A stretch of 64,000 nt of DNA from Aegilops tauschii subsp. strangulata (taxonomy: Eukaryota > Streptophyta > Magnoliopsida > Poales > Poaceae), in NCBI RefSeq assembly GCF_002575655.3, contig NC_053037.3, positions 501,588,544 to 501,652,543 of the forward strand, read 5' to 3'. Each line of letters opens with the position of its first letter. Positions within the stretch are counted from its first letter, which is position 1. Under the pieces are notes generated by a model. It did not search any database and was not told the origin of the DNA. It worked only from the letters and a program-made list of their open reading frames with translations. This document shows positions 12,591 to 24,850 of this stretch, piece by piece. Both the position numbers and the translations under genes were made by a program.

Positions 12591-14097
12591 TGATGACCCA
12601 AAAGTATAGGGGATCTATCATAGTCCCTTTGATAAGTAAGAGAGTCGAACCCAACAAGGAGCAGAAGGAAATGATAAGCGGTTTTCAGCAAGGTATTCTC
12701 TGCAAGCACTGAAATTATAGGTAACTGATAGTTTTGTGATAAGATAATTTGTAACGAGCAACAAGTAACAAAAGTAAATAAAGTGCAGCAAGGTGGCCCA
12801 ATCCTTTTTGTAGCAAAGGACAAGCCTGGACAAACTCTTATATAGAGAAAAGCGCTCCCGAGGACACATGGGAACTATCGTCAAGCTAGTTTTCATCACG
12901 CTCACATGATTCGCGTTCGGTACTTTGATAATTTGATATGTGGGTGGACCGGTGCTTGGGTGTTGTCCTTACTTGGACAAGCATCCCACTTATGATTAAC
13001 TCCTATTGCAAGCATCCGCAACTACAAAAGAAGTATTAAGGTAAACCTAACCATAGCATGAAACATATGGATCCAAATCAGCCCCTTACGAAGCAACACA
13101 TAAACTAGGGTTTAAGCTTCTGTCACTCTAGCAACCCATCATCTACTTATTACTTCCCAATGCCTTCCTCTAGGCCCAAACAATGGTGAAGTGTCATGTA
13201 GTCGACGTTCACATAACACCACTAGGAGAGACAAAATACATCTCATCAAAATATCGAACGAATACCAAATTCACATGACTACTAATAGCAAGACTTCTCC
13301 CATGTCCTCAGGAACAAACGTAACTACTCACAAAGCATATTCTTGTTCATAATCAGAGGGGTATTAATATGCATAATGGATCTGAACATATAATCTTCCA
13401 CCAAATAAACCAACTAGCATCAACTACAAGGAGTAATCAACACTACTACCAACCCAAAGGTACCAATCTGAGGCTTTGGGACAAAGATTGGATACAAGAG
13501 ATGAACTAGGGTTTGAGAGGAGATGGTGCTAGTGAAGATGTTGATGGAGATTGACCCTCCTCCGATGGGAGGATCATTGGTGATGACGATGGCGATGATT
13601 TCCCCCTCCCGGAGGGAAGTGTCCCCGGCAGAACAGCTCTGCCGGAGCCATAGATTGGTTCCGCCTCGTGGCGGTGGAGTCTCGTCCCGAAAGCTTGCTT
13701 ATTATTTTTTTCAGACGAAAGACTTCATATAGCAGAAGATTGGCACCGGAGGGCCAACAGGGGGCCCACGAGGCAAGGGGCGCGCCCAGGGGGTAGGGCA
13801 CGCCCCAACCCTCGTGGCCAGGTTGTGGGCCCCCTCTGGTATTTCTTCTGCTCAGTATTTTTTATTATTTCCAAAAACAACTTCCGTGGAGTTTCAGCAC
13901 TTTTGGAGTTGTGCAGAATAGGTCTCTAATATTTGCTCCTTTTCCAGCCCAAAATTCCAGTTGCCGGCATTCTCCCTCCTTATGCGAACCTTGTAAAATA
14001 AGAGAGAATAGGCATAAGTATTGTGACAAAATGTGTAATTACAGCCCATAATGCAATAAATATCGATATGAAAGCATGATGCAAAATGGACGTATCA
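12591..14097 (-). mobile_element. solo LTR (gypsy-like family), nested in the copia 3' LTR
   Basis: 1507 bp bounded by TGATGACCCA and GGACGTATCA, with no internal region and a 5-bp target duplication. This is the product expected from recombination between the two LTRs of a formerly complete element. In related families the sense LTR begins TGATACGT, so this copy is on the minus strand. Small open frames near 13500 are within the LTR and are not genes. Confidence 0.88.
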
Positions 14098-15109
14098 CTA
14101 AGGAGTTTGGAATTCGCCAGTGCGGATTGCCTACACAGTGAGGAACATGATAGCCCTGAGGAATTTGATACTCAAATTTCCGACCGTTGTTGTGCCTTGT
14201 GCCAGCTGTCCCAAAATATCTACCCACCTAACGGTCATATCATTGAAGGGCAATTATGTCTTATCATGTCGGGCTGCTCCCTAGGCTATAAATAGCCACC
14301 CCCTACAACCACTAGCTGGTTGGCTGCTCCGAGAGAAACTGACACTTGTCATTTGAGAGCATCCCATCCTCCGAGGACTTTGAGCGAAAATCATCAAGTG
14401 AGGAAAGCCCAAACCCAAACACCTACAAAACCCAAAGTGATTGAGTATCACTGAAGAGATTGATCCTGTGTGAATCCGACGCTTGTTACCTTTGAAGACT
14501 GAGCTTCTTCCAGACGGTTAGGCGTCATGGTCTAGAGCATCCAAGAGGAATTGTGGATCGCCGAGTGACCGAGTTTGTGAAGGTTCGGAAGTCACCTAAG
14601 GACTTACCACGAGTGATTGGGCGAGGACTGTGTGACCTTAGCTCAAGGAGAATACGGTGAGGACTGTGTGTCCTCAGGTTTAAATACCTAGCCGCTCCAA
14701 CCAGATGTACAACTGAGACAACAGATGGAACTGGTCTACCAAATCATTGTCTTCACCAAGCTTACTGGTTCTACTTCCTCAACTCTTTCATTTCCTCATA
14801 ACTGTGTTGTGTGCTTGTTCATATCTGTGTTTGAAGACTTCGACTGAAGACTTTCTCAATTTCCTCAGTTCAATTTCTTCAGTCTGTTTGTCTTCATCCT
14901 GTGTCATCCTGTGTGTACGCTTTCTGTACTCTTTGCTTGTCTTCATTTCATTATGATGACCATGCCTATGTTCTGTTATGTTTACTTCTGATTACTTATT
15001 CTGCTGCAACTAGTTCTTCGCTAAGGAATTTCCTCACCCGCAAATTCCTCAGTGAAGAATTCATAAAAATCGCTTATTCACCCCCTCTAGTCGATATAAC
15101 GCACTTTCA

Positions 15110-15523
15110 GTTGTGAAGACATGAAGGCTGAAGATTGTACCCGTGTCCGGATTGGACTCTCCTTGGCGTGGAAGGAAAGCTAGGCGACCAACTATGAAGA
15201 TTCCTTCTTATGTAACCGACTCTATGTAACCCTAGATCCCTCCGGTGTCTATATAAACCGGAGGGGGTAGTCCGGAAAGGATATACTCATTACCATAGTC
15301 ATACCGGCTAGGCCTCCAGGGTTTAGCCACTACGATCTCGTGGTAGATCAACTCTTGTAATACTCATATTCATCAAGATCAATCAAGCAGGAATTAGGGT
15401 GCTACCTCCATAGAGAGGGCCCGAACCTAGGTAAACATCATGTCCCCCGTCTCGTGTTACCATCGACCTTAGACGCACAGTTCGGGACCCCCTATCCGAG
15501 ATCCGCCGGTTTTCACACCGACA
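15110..15523 (+). mobile_element. gypsy-type LTR, right part
   Basis: Continuation of the LTR at 1-230 after the copia insertion. TATATAAA at 15250-15257; the region 15320-15420 (gtggtagatcaactcttg) is characteristic of Triticeae gypsy LTRs; it ends CACCGACA at 15523. No primer-binding site follows, so this is a solo or truncated LTR. The first five bases double as the target duplication. Confidence 0.7.
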
Positions 15524-15650
15524 CCTATCCCCGACGGTTTCTGGGTCGTGTGGGAAGGACCCCCCTATCGCCGTCACTCACTAGGCGACGGTTCCAAATG
15601 CCGTCGCGGAAAGGGGTTAAAAACCGTTTGTATAGCACCGACGCGTACTA
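15524..15650 (+). mobile_element. CACTA-like subterminal fragment (segment S, unbroken reference copy)
   Basis: Contains GACGGTTTCTGGGTCGTGTG, a central CACTCACTAGGCGACGGTT and GTCGCGGAAAGGGGTTAAAA. The first half recurs at about 28762-28803 and the second half at about 63682-63745. It is probably a piece of an older CACTA-type DNA transposon; no termini are visible here. Confidence 0.45.
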
Positions 15651-16344
15651 GTGTAATCATGTGAATCTGGTATTTGTTCGATATTTTGATGAGATGTATG
15701 TTGTCTCTCCTCTAGTGGTGTTATGTGACGTCGACTACATGACACTTCACCATTATTTGGGCCTAGGGGAAGGCATTGGAAGTAATAAGTAGATGATTGA
15801 TTGCTAGAGTGACAGAAGCTTAAACCCTAGTTTATGCGTTGCTTGGTAAGGGGCTGATTTGGATCCATATGTTTCATGCTATGGTTAGGTTCACCTTAAT
15901 TCTTCTTTCGTAGTTGCGGATGCTTGCGAGAGGGGTTAACGATAATTGGGAGGCTTGTCCAAGGAAGGGGAGCACCCAAGCACTGGTCCACTCACATATC
16001 AAATTATCAAAGTAACGAACGTGAAACATATGAGCATGATGAAAACTAACTTGAAAACAATTCCCATGTGTCCTCGGGAGCGCTTTACTTTACATAAGAG
16101 TTCGTCCAGGCTTGTCCTTTGCTACAAAAAGGATTGGGCCACCTTGCTACACTTTGTTTACTATTGTTACTTGTTACCCGTTATGATTTATCTTACCACA
16201 AAACTATCTGTTACCGATAATTTCAGTGCTTTTACAGAATACATTGTCGAAAACCACTTATCATTTCCTTCTGCTCCTCGTTGGGTTCGACGCTCTTACT
16301 TATTGAAAGGACTACGATAGATCCCCTATACTTGTGGGTCATCA
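15651..16344 (+). mobile_element. truncated LTR of the solo-LTR family, opposite orientation
   Basis: Reverse complement of roughly the first 690 bp of 12591-14097 (shared words include ggatccatatgtttcatgct and caaaaaggattgggccacc). It ends GGGTCATCA at 16344. The remaining half of the LTR is missing on the left, and no internal region follows. The left junction is approximate. Confidence 0.8.
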
Positions 16345-16521
16345 ATCACCGAGCTTGTCAGCGCCACTTGAGAGGCCCTTGTGTCGTCTCGGTCGCCGCC
16401 TCCCCCGCCATGCCAGGCGGGCAATGTGGCCCACGACGCACCTCCTCCGCCTGCTCGGCGCGATGTCATCCCCGAGCGCAGGCGTGAGGCACCCCAGCAC
16501 GACCCACCACGCAGAGCGCCG
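16345..16521 (+). pseudogene. gag: gypsy gag, 5' fragment
   Basis: GC-rich (unlike its neighbours), Pro/Arg-rich in translation. It is followed after the nested element by GC-rich gag sequence from 23878. The intervening element has a perfect target duplication, so the two parts were once contiguous. Confidence 0.6.
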
Positions 16522-16526
16522 GCGCG
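16522..16526. repeat. target-site duplication of the minus-strand LTR element
   Basis: GCGCG here and at 23873-23877, exact, flanking the element at 16527-23872. Confidence 0.92.
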
Positions 16527-18009
16527 TGAGAACCCACAGGTATAGGTGATCGTTTGTAGCCTTCTTCGATAAATAAGAGTGTCAAACCCAACGAGGAGCT
16601 AAAGGCAGAACAAATATTCCCTCAAGTTCTATCGACCACCAATACAACTCTACGCACGCTTGGCGTTTGCTTTACCTAAAACAAGTATGAAACTATTTTG
16701 CAAGAATAAAACTACGATTATTTTGCAAGAATAAAACTACGAATAAATTGCAAGGTAGTAAAAGTGGATAGCTTTTGTCAACAAGAAAGTCATTTGTCCC
16801 TAGGCAATCGATAACAAGTACCGGTAATCATTCTTGTAATTTTATATGAGGGAGAGGCATGAGCTAACATACTTTCTCTACTTGGATGATATGCACTTAT
16901 GATTGGACCCCTAGCAAGCATCCGCAACTACTAAATATCATTAAGGTCGTGAAACCCAACCATAGCATTAAGTATCAAGTCCTCTTTATCCCATACGCAA
17001 CAACCCACTTACTCGGGTTTAAGCTTCTGTCACTCTCGCAACCCACCATAAGCGAATCATGAACATATTGCAACACCCTACGGCGGGGGGCCCTCACGTT
17101 TGCGCGACACGGAGGGCACCGTAGGACAACACCATAAATAAAATATACAATCATACCAACCAAGATCACAATTAACCCATAGGACAAAACAGATCTACTC
17201 AAACATCATAGGATAACCATAGATCATTGGGAAATAATATATAGAGTTGAGCACCAAGTTTAAGTAGAGATTACAGCAGGGAGAACGGAGGTTACACCGC
17301 TGCATAGAGGGGGAGAGAGTTGGTGTTGACGGTAGCAAGATTGTTGATGTAGATTGCCGTCACGATCCTAGCACCGACAGCGTTCTGGCGCCACCGGGAG
17401 AGAGGGGGAGAGAGCTCCCCTCCTTCTTCTTCCTTGGCCTCCCCCTAGATGGGAGGAGAGTCCCCCCTCTGGTCCATGGCCTCCATGGCAGCAGAGCGGC
17501 GGGAGCCCCTCCGAGATTGGATCTCCCTCTCTGTTCTCTTCTGTTTCGCCTTCCCCAGATCTGGCCGAAAACCGTTTCTTATATTCCGGGAGAGCCGTAA
17601 CTCCGATTGCGCTGAAATTTTAACACGTTTTTCGGATATAAGCTTCCTTGCGCCCGAAGTTGAGACCCAATTGACCTACGAGGTGAGCATAAGACACCTG
17701 GCCGCGCCTGGGGCCTGGGGCGCGCCTTGGTGGGTTGTGGGCACCCTGGGCCCCCGTTTCCATTGATTCCACCTCCCAAAAATCACATATATTCCAAAAT
17801 AATTCTCTGTAAATTTTTATCACATTTGGACTTCGTTTGATATGGATTTCCTGTGAAACAAAAAACATGCAAAAAACAGGAACTGGCACTGGGCACTGGA
17901 TCAATAGGTTAGTCCAATAAATCATATAAAAAGTTGCCAAAAATATGTGAAAGTTGTATAACATTGGCATGAAACAATAAAATATTATAGACACGACGGA
18001 GACGTATCA
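16527..18009 (-). repeat. 3' LTR (in sense orientation) of the non-autonomous element
   Basis: Ends TGAGAACCCACAGG and GACGTATCA on the plus strand; matches 22422-23872. It carries a ~28-bp tandem duplication near 16695-16745 (ttgcaagaataaaactacga twice) and ~20 extra bases near 16978, both absent from the other LTR. Confidence 0.9.
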
Positions 18010-18787
18010 GCATCCCAAGCTTAATTCCTTCTCATCCTCGAGTAGGTAAATGGTAAAAAAGATAATTTTTGATGTGGAATGCTACCTAGCATAGACTTGA
18101 TCATATATCTAATCATGGCATGAATATTAAGACATACGTGATTCAAAGCAATAGTCTATAATTTGACATAAAGACATCAATACTCAGGCATCCCAACAAA
18201 CAATGATGTCTTTCAAAATATCAATGCTAAAGAAAGTTATCCCTACCAAAACATATAGTCTTGTCATGCTCTATCTTTTAACACAAAGTATTTATCATGC
18301 ACAACCCCGATGACAAGCCGAGCAATTGGTTCATACTTTTCAACGCGCTTCGGCTTTTTCAACCCTCACGTAATATATGTGCGCGAGCCATGGATATAGC
18401 ACTATGAGTGGAATAGAGTATGATGATAGGGGTAAATATAGAGAAGACAAAAAAGTAAGAAAGTCTCACATCGACGCGGCTAACCAATGGGCTATGGAGA
18501 TGCCCATCAATTGATACCAACGCGAGGAGTAGGGATTGCCATGCAACCGATGCACTAAGAGCTATGAGTGTATGAAATATCAATACGAAAACTAAGTGGG
18601 TGTGCATCCAACTTGCTTGCTCATGAAGACCTCGGGCATTTGAGGAAGCCCATCATCGGAATATACAAGCCAAGTTCTATAATGAAAAATTCCCACTATT
18701 ATATGAAAGTGTCTAAATAGGAGACTCTCTATATGAAAAACATGGTGCTACTTTGAAGCACAAGTGTGGTAAAGGATAGTAACAATG

Positions 18788-18863
18788 CCCCTTCTCTCTT
18801 CTTTTTTCCTTTTTTTTCTTTTTTTCTTTTTTCTTTTTTTCTTATTTTTTCTTTTTTTCTCTC
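18788..18863 (+). repeat. low-complexity pyrimidine tract
   Basis: About 75 bases of C and T, mostly T runs broken by single C, with one A interruption. In element sense it is an A/G tract. Confidence 0.9.
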
Positions 18864-19817
18864 ATTGTCCGAAGTCTCATCCTGACTTGTGGGGGAACCA
18901 TAGTCTCAATCATCCTTTCCTCACTGGGACATGCTCTAATAATGAATAACAAAGATCATCACACTTCTATTTAGTAATAACTCAAAAGAAATAAAAATTA
19001 CAACTCGATACCAATAACAAAATATGACTCTATATGAATGCCTCTGGCAGTGTACCAGGATGTGCGATGATCTAGTGTAACAAAGATACCAAAAAATGGA
19101 CAAGCCATGGAAATATCATGCTAGCTATCTTACGATCATGCAAAGCAATATGACAATGAGTGCCCAAGTCATCAAAACGGTAGCGGTGGAAGTTGCATGG
19201 CAATATATCTCGGAATGGCTATGGAAAGGCCATAATCGGTAGGTATGGTGGCTGTTTTGAGGAATATATAATAAGGCTTATGTGTGATAGAGCGTATCAT
19301 ATCACGGTGTTTGGATGCACCTGCGAAGTTTGTACCACATCTCGAGGTGAGAAAGGGCAATGCACGGTACCGTAGAGGCTAGCAAATTGCGGAAAGGAAA
19401 GAGTGTGTATAATCCATGGACTCACATTAGTCATAAAGAACTCTTATACTTATTGCAAAATTGTATTAGCCCTCGAAGGAAAGTACTACTACACATGCCC
19501 CTAGGGGGATAGATTGGTAGGAAAAGACCATCGCTCGTCCCCGACCGCCACTCATAAGGAAGACAATCAATAATAATTCATGCTCCAACTTCATAGCATA
19601 ACGAGAGACTATACGTGCATGCTTCGGGAATCACAAACCTTAACAGCTATATTCTTACTAAGCGCAACCATTTACTAGTACCTCCCACATATTCCATCTC
19701 TTATATCGCAAAACTATTGCAAGGAATCAAACATATCATATTCAGTGATCCATAAGTTTTACGTAGGATTTTATAACTAACCATGCAAATGACCAATTCC
19801 CGTTGACTCTGTAAATA

Positions 19818-20027
19818 GATATAAGTGAAGCATGAGAGTTTAATTCTTTCTACAAAATACCATGCTCTAACAAATATAAGTGAAGCAAAAGAGCATTCTA
19901 CAAACAACGGTTTTCTATGCGAAGAGAAATAGGCAATCGAAGCTTCAAATGATATAAGTGAAGCACATGAAGCATTCTATAAAGCCATACTCAAAAGATA
20001 TAAGTGAAGTGCAATCAACATTCTATG
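19818..20027 (+). repeat. imperfect repeats containing ATATAAGTGAAG
   Basis: ATATAAGTGAAG occurs at about 19820, 19874, 19952 and 19999, usually followed within ~20 bp by a GCATTCTA-like word. Spacing is 45-80 bp. These are interior repeats of the LTR element, of unknown role. Confidence 0.75.
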
Positions 20028-20946
20028 AATCAACCATGGAATATCTCATACCGGCATGGTGCATAAAATAAAACTAAAAACTATGCGCAAAAGACGCTCT
20101 AAGATTTACGCATATCACGTGAACGAAACGAAGACGAAAACATACCGATACTTGTTGAAGAAAGATGGGATGCCTTCCCGGGCATCTCCAAGCTTAGACG
20201 CTCTTTCCTCTCCTCCTTCTCCTCATATTGAGACCTCCTCGATCTTTGATCACTTCATCCACACAAAACACAACAGAAAGCTCGACAAGATCCGTTAGTA
20301 TAAGAAAGCAAATCACTACTCTAAGTACTGTTGCAAACCAATTCATATTTTTTTTGCATTGTAGCTACTGTAATATAACTTTTCCATGGCTTATACCACC
20401 GATAGAATCGATAGTTTCATCAAAACAAGCAAAACAATGCATCAAAAATAGAATATGTCTTAAACAGGACAGTCTGTAGGAATCTGAACACCTACCATAC
20501 TTCTACTACTCCAAAAATTCTGAAAAATTAGGACAAAATAGCCAATTTGTATAGCAATACTGTGCAAAAAGTTTCAGACACTTTCGATGTTCCAGTAAAA
20601 AATGTAAAATCACGCACTACAGCCAAAGTTTCTGTTTTTGCATCGCACATACCAACAAGCAATCTACTCATCCTAAAGGAAAATCTTAGCACAATAATTT
20701 TACAATATAATGGAATTGTACAAGGGGATAATTATTTTTGTGAGAATCTTCATGAAAAATTCGACATTGTTTCCATGAGCATGAACACAAGTGTTCAAGG
20801 TCGACCCTCACTTCTCCAATGCACTATATTTTTTTTGTTTTTAAACTTTGTAAAAGCACTCAACAGAAAGAAATGACTCTCTAAAACTTCCAGGTTGTCT
20901 CCCTGGCAGCGCTTTCTTTAATGCCATTAAGCTAGGCATAAAGTGC

Positions 20947-22297
20947 TCAAGTAATGAATCCACCCGGATCCCAAGGTATATCAAAGCCAATTTTAATTAA
21001 CAATGATTTAGCATTTAGTAGTGAGCACAAAGCAACATATATCATGCAATGACGAAGTCTAACTCTCTTCCTATGCATCGGCATGTCATACAAGAACAAT
21101 TCATGCACATCAAGTAAAGGCCAATACATAGCATAAGAAGTTTCTTGCAATTCTTTCGTGTTGGAAACATAGAGAGGCGGAGATGTAGTTCCTCCCTCAT
21201 AATAATTGCAAGTAGGAGCAGCAAGAACATGCATATTATATTCATCAAAATTATCATGTGTAGTAGCAAAACGCAACCCATCAACATAATCCTTAATAAG
21301 AGCAAACTTCTCCGATATAGTTTAGTTTGGAGAATTCAAAAAGATAATAGGACTATCATGTGTGGGTGCAATAGCAACAATTTCTTTCTTAACATAAGGA
21401 ACTATAGCAAGTTCATCTCCATAAGCATAATTCATATTGGCATCTTGGCCACAAGCATGGCAAACAACAATTTCATCAAACATGGATATTTCAAAAGAAT
21501 CAACGGGGTCATAGCCATTATCATAGCATTCATCCTTCGGTAAGAACGAATGCACATTAAATAATATATGAGTTGGAGGGCTACTCTCATTAGAAGGTGG
21601 GCACGAGTAGCTAATCTGCTCTTCCTCATTTTCTTATTTGCTCTCCTCATCATCTTTTTCATCCAATGAGCTCACAGTTTCATCAATTCCTTCTTCCATA
21701 GACTCCTGCAAAATATTAGTCTCTTCTCGGACAGCGGAGATTTTCTCAATAAATTTATCAATATCGGAATTGTATTTATAATTATCATAGCAATATTTAA
21801 GGATGGCAAAATTTTCAGTTCTATAAACATCATCATCAAAAGCTTCATACTTGAAAAACAAAGATTCAATTTCGTAAGCACCCTTGAAAGCAACAAATTC
21901 TTCTATTCGTTCCACATCATAATAATCATATCTACCATTGGCATAAGAAGCCAAGGTTTCATTATCATTAAATTTGCATGAAAAGGGAAGGTGTGGAGCG
22001 TTCATCGTAGAGCAACAAGTATACTCATATCTCTGGCATAAATTCCAAGCATACCAATGCAACATATTAATTTGATCCCATAAAACTTTCCCTTTTTGTG
22101 TCAAGCGATAATCCCTAAAGTATTCACGTTGATCCAACGTTACTCCCATTATCAAGTTGAATGGGGTTTTCTCAGGATTATAAAAGTAGTGCATAATATT
22201 TTTTCACATAACGAGCATCGAGGGTTTTAGGAGGTTCCCCATCTCCATGAGTATCAAGTACCACTAATATTTTTGGTGTCTCGTGTTCCATATCCAT
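20947..22297 (-). pseudogene. single ORF of the non-autonomous LTR element (unknown function)
   Basis: Read right to left. Probable start MDMEHETPKI at 22297; frameshift near 22200; then one long frame to 20947 broken by TAA at about 21634 and about 21322. The product would be about 445 residues, acidic, rich in Tyr, Phe and Asp, with a Glu-rich stretch after the first stop and a CHACG motif near 21450. No recognised enzymatic motif. It sits where gag would be and may be a gag-like protein; that is inference. Confidence 0.65.
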
Positions 22298-22397
22298 AAC
22301 TAAAGATAGAGAACAGCTTAGAGCAGAAAATAAAAACTACTTAGTGATAAAGCAAACAAGCACACACGAAAATATTCACCCCACGCTATTGCTCCTT

Positions 22398-22410
22398 GGC
22401 AACGGCGCCA
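22398..22410 (-). other. primer-binding site of the non-autonomous element
   Basis: On the minus strand TGGCGCCGTTGCC lies 11 bp inside the 5' LTR. This is the primer-site core common in Triticeae gypsy elements and fixes the orientation. Confidence 0.8.
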
Positions 22411-22421
22411 GAAAAAGGTCT

Positions 22422-23872
22422 TGATAACCCACAAGTATAGGGGATCATTTGTAGCCTTCTTCAATAAATAAGAGTGTCGAACCCAATGAGGAGCTAAAGG
22501 TTGAACAAACATTCCCTCAAGTTCTATCGACCACCGATACAACTCTACGCACACTTGATGTTTGCTTTACCTAAAATAAGTATGAAACTATTTTGAAGAA
22601 TAAAACTACGAATAAATTGCAAGGTAATAAAAGTGGACAACTTTTTTCAACAACAAAGCCATTTGTCCCTAGGCAATCGATAACAAGCACCGGTAATGAT
22701 TCTTGTAATTTTATATGAGGGAGATGCATGAGCTAACATACTTTCTCTACTTGGATCATATGCAGTTATGATCGGACCCCTAGCAAGCCTCCTCAACTAC
22801 TAAAGATCATTAAGGTCGTGAAACCCAACCATAGCATTAAGTATCCGATACTCAACAACCCACTTACTCGGGTTTACGCTTCCATCACTCTCGCAACCCA
22901 CCATAAGCGAATCGTGAACATATTGCAACACCCTATAGTGGGGGCCCCTCATGTTTGCACGACACGGAGGGCACCGCAGGGTGGCACCATAAATAAAATA
23001 TACAATCATACCAACCAAGATCACGATTAACCGATAGGACAAAACGGATCTACTCAAACATCATAGGATAACCATAGATCATTGGGAAATAATATATGGA
23101 GTTAAGCACCATGTTTAATTAGTGATTATAGCAGGGAGAAGGGAGGTTACACCACTGCATAAAGGGGGAGAGAGTTTGTGTTGACGGTAGCAAGATAGTT
23201 AATGTAGATCGCCATCACGATCCTAGCCCCGGCAGCGTTCCGGCGCCACCGAGAGAGAGGGCTAGAGAGCCCCCTCCTTCTTCTTCTTCCTTGGCCTCCC
23301 CCCTAGATGGGAGGAGAGTTCCCCCTCTGGTCCATGGCCTCCATGGAGGTGGAGGGACGGGTGCCCCTCCGAGATTGGATCTCCCTCTCTGTTCTCTTCT
23401 GTTTCGCCTTCCCCAGATCTGACCGAAAACCGTTTCTTATATTCCGGGAGATCCGTAACTCCAATTCCGCTGAAATTTTAACACAATTTATTTCCGGATA
23501 TAAGCTTCCTTGCACCCGAAGTAGAGACCCAAACGACCTATGATGTGAGCATAAGACACCTGGGCGCTCCTGGGGCCTAGGGCGCGCCCTGGTGGGTCGT
23601 GGGCACTGTGGGCGCCCGTTTGCATTGATTCCACCTCCCAAAAATCACATATATTCCAAAATAATTCTCCATAAATTTTTATCGTGTTTGGACTTCATTT
23701 GATATGTATTTTTCTGCGAAACAAAAGACATGCAAAAAACAGGAACTACCCCTGGGCACTGGATCAATAGGTTAGTCCAATAAATCATATAAATATTTGC
23801 CAAAAATATGTCAAAGTTGTATAACATTGGCATGAAACTATCAAAATTTATAGAGACGATGGAGACGTATCA
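22422..23872 (-). repeat. 5' LTR (in sense orientation) of the non-autonomous element
   Basis: TGATAACCCACAAG to GACGTATCA; 1451 bp. It pairs with 16527-18009. Confidence 0.92.
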
Positions 23873-23877
23873 GCGCG

Positions 23878-24850
23878 TGATGAAGAAAGCTGCCAGGTGG
23901 TGCACTGGCCCCAAGGAGAATCGCGTGCGCTTCCAGCACCGCCCCGTCAAGACCGTGTGCCGCCAGAGGCAGCGGCGCGCGAGCGTCAGGATCAGGCTCC
24001 TCCCCTACCGCTCGCCCCTGTGATTGCGGCAGGTTGTCGTGCTTTCACTCTAGATCTGCACAGCGTTGTCTGGCGCGGCAAGTTCAAGGCAGATCTGCCT
24101 CCGTGCTACGACAGCACTCCAGACCCTGCTGAGTTCCTCCAGCTCTACGAGCTGAGTATCGAGGTGGCGAACGGCAATGACAAAGTCATGGCGAACTGGT
24201 TTCCCATGGCTCTCAAGGATGGTGCGGGCTCGTGGGCTCCTGAACCTTCTGGTGGGGTCGATATCATCTTGAGACGAGCTGCGCGAGCCCTTCATCGCCA
24301 AGTTCCTGTGCACTCGTGACCGTGCTCCCCCAGCAGGCGACCTGCAGCGCATCAAGCAGTAGGCAGGCGAAACCTTGCACAAGTACATACAACGCTTCAC
24401 AACGTTCGCCTCAAGATCCCGAAGGTGTTGTATGAGGCTATCATTTCGGCGTTTTCTGATGGCGTCCGGGATGTCAAGATGAAGGAGGAGCTCGACATCC
24501 ACGAGGACCTATGTTCGACTTTGGAGATTTTCAACATGGCAGCCAGGTGCGCGAGGGCAGAGAAAGGTCGCCTCTCCCTCCTGGAACCTCCGGAGGTCGA
24601 TCCTGAAGACAAGAAGGCCAAGGCTAAAGACGTGAAACGCAAGGGTCATGCCGTGCTCACGGTTGAACTTGAGATGAAGCGTGGCTGCGACCATGCTGAA
24701 TCCTCCAAGGGCAGCCGCCCGTTCTGTGTCTTCCACAACACCAACGACTGCCAGGAGCTCAGGGAAATCCCCAACTGGCGCCTTGGCCACCGTCCCGAGT
24801 GCAACAACCGTGGCTACGGACGCGGAGGAGGCCGCGGTGGAGGCCACTAG
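23878..24850 (+). pseudogene. gag: gypsy gag, main part
   Basis: GC-rich. In one frame (23897-24319) it gives VVWRGKFKADLPPCYD and AEFLQLYELS...KVMANWFPMALKD, the Retrotrans_gag pattern; the frame shifts near 24300 and resumes at 24425 with FSDGVRDVKMKEELD and ARCARAEKGR. A glycine/arginine-rich stretch (RGYGRGGGRGGG) closes it near 24840. Stops and frameshifts mean no intact Gag. It continues 16345-16521 across the nested element. Confidence 0.85.

Larger units (their letters stand above)
231..15109 (+). mobile_element. Ty1/copia LTR retrotransposon of Sirevirus type, complete but decayed
   Basis: Order: 5' LTR (231-1705), primer-binding site (1708-1719), gag (1773-3515), pol with protease, integrase, reverse transcriptase, RNase H (about 3747-6687), a third large ORF (8125-11587), a zone with four AGGGGGAG tracts (11641-12105), 3' LTR (12106-15109 including a nested solo LTR). 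Integrase before reverse transcriptase is the copia order. A long extra sense ORF after pol and repeated polypurine tracts are known hallmarks of Sireviruses. Total 14.9 kb, about 13.4 kb without the nested insertion. All three coding units carry stops or frameshifts, so this copy cannot act on its own. Confidence 0.9.
12106..15109 (+). repeat. 3' LTR of the Sirevirus-type element (split by a solo LTR)
   Basis: LTR sequence at 12106-12590 and 14103-15109 matches 231-1705 in order. The solo LTR at 12591-14097 and its target duplication separate the halves. It ends GCACTTTCA as the 5' LTR does. TATA box at 14287-14294. Confidence 0.92.
18010..20946 (-). other. non-coding interior of the non-autonomous element
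   Basis: No open frame of note. It holds the probable polypurine tract (18010-18022), a long pyrimidine run on the plus strand (18788-18863, a purine run in element sense) and degenerate repeats at 19818-20027. Confidence 0.75.
16527..23872 (-). mobile_element. complete LTR retrotransposon lacking pol (non-autonomous, gypsy-like)
   Basis: Two LTRs (16527-18009 and 22422-23872), exact 5-bp target duplication, primer-binding site TGGCGCCGTTGCC on the minus strand beside the right LTR, and a purine-containing AAGCTTGGGATGC beside the left LTR. Transcription therefore runs right to left. The 4.4-kb interior has one degenerate ORF (20947-22297) and long non-coding sequence; I find no protease, RT, RNase H or integrase motif on either strand. 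It must have relied on enzymes from another element. Confidence 0.9.
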
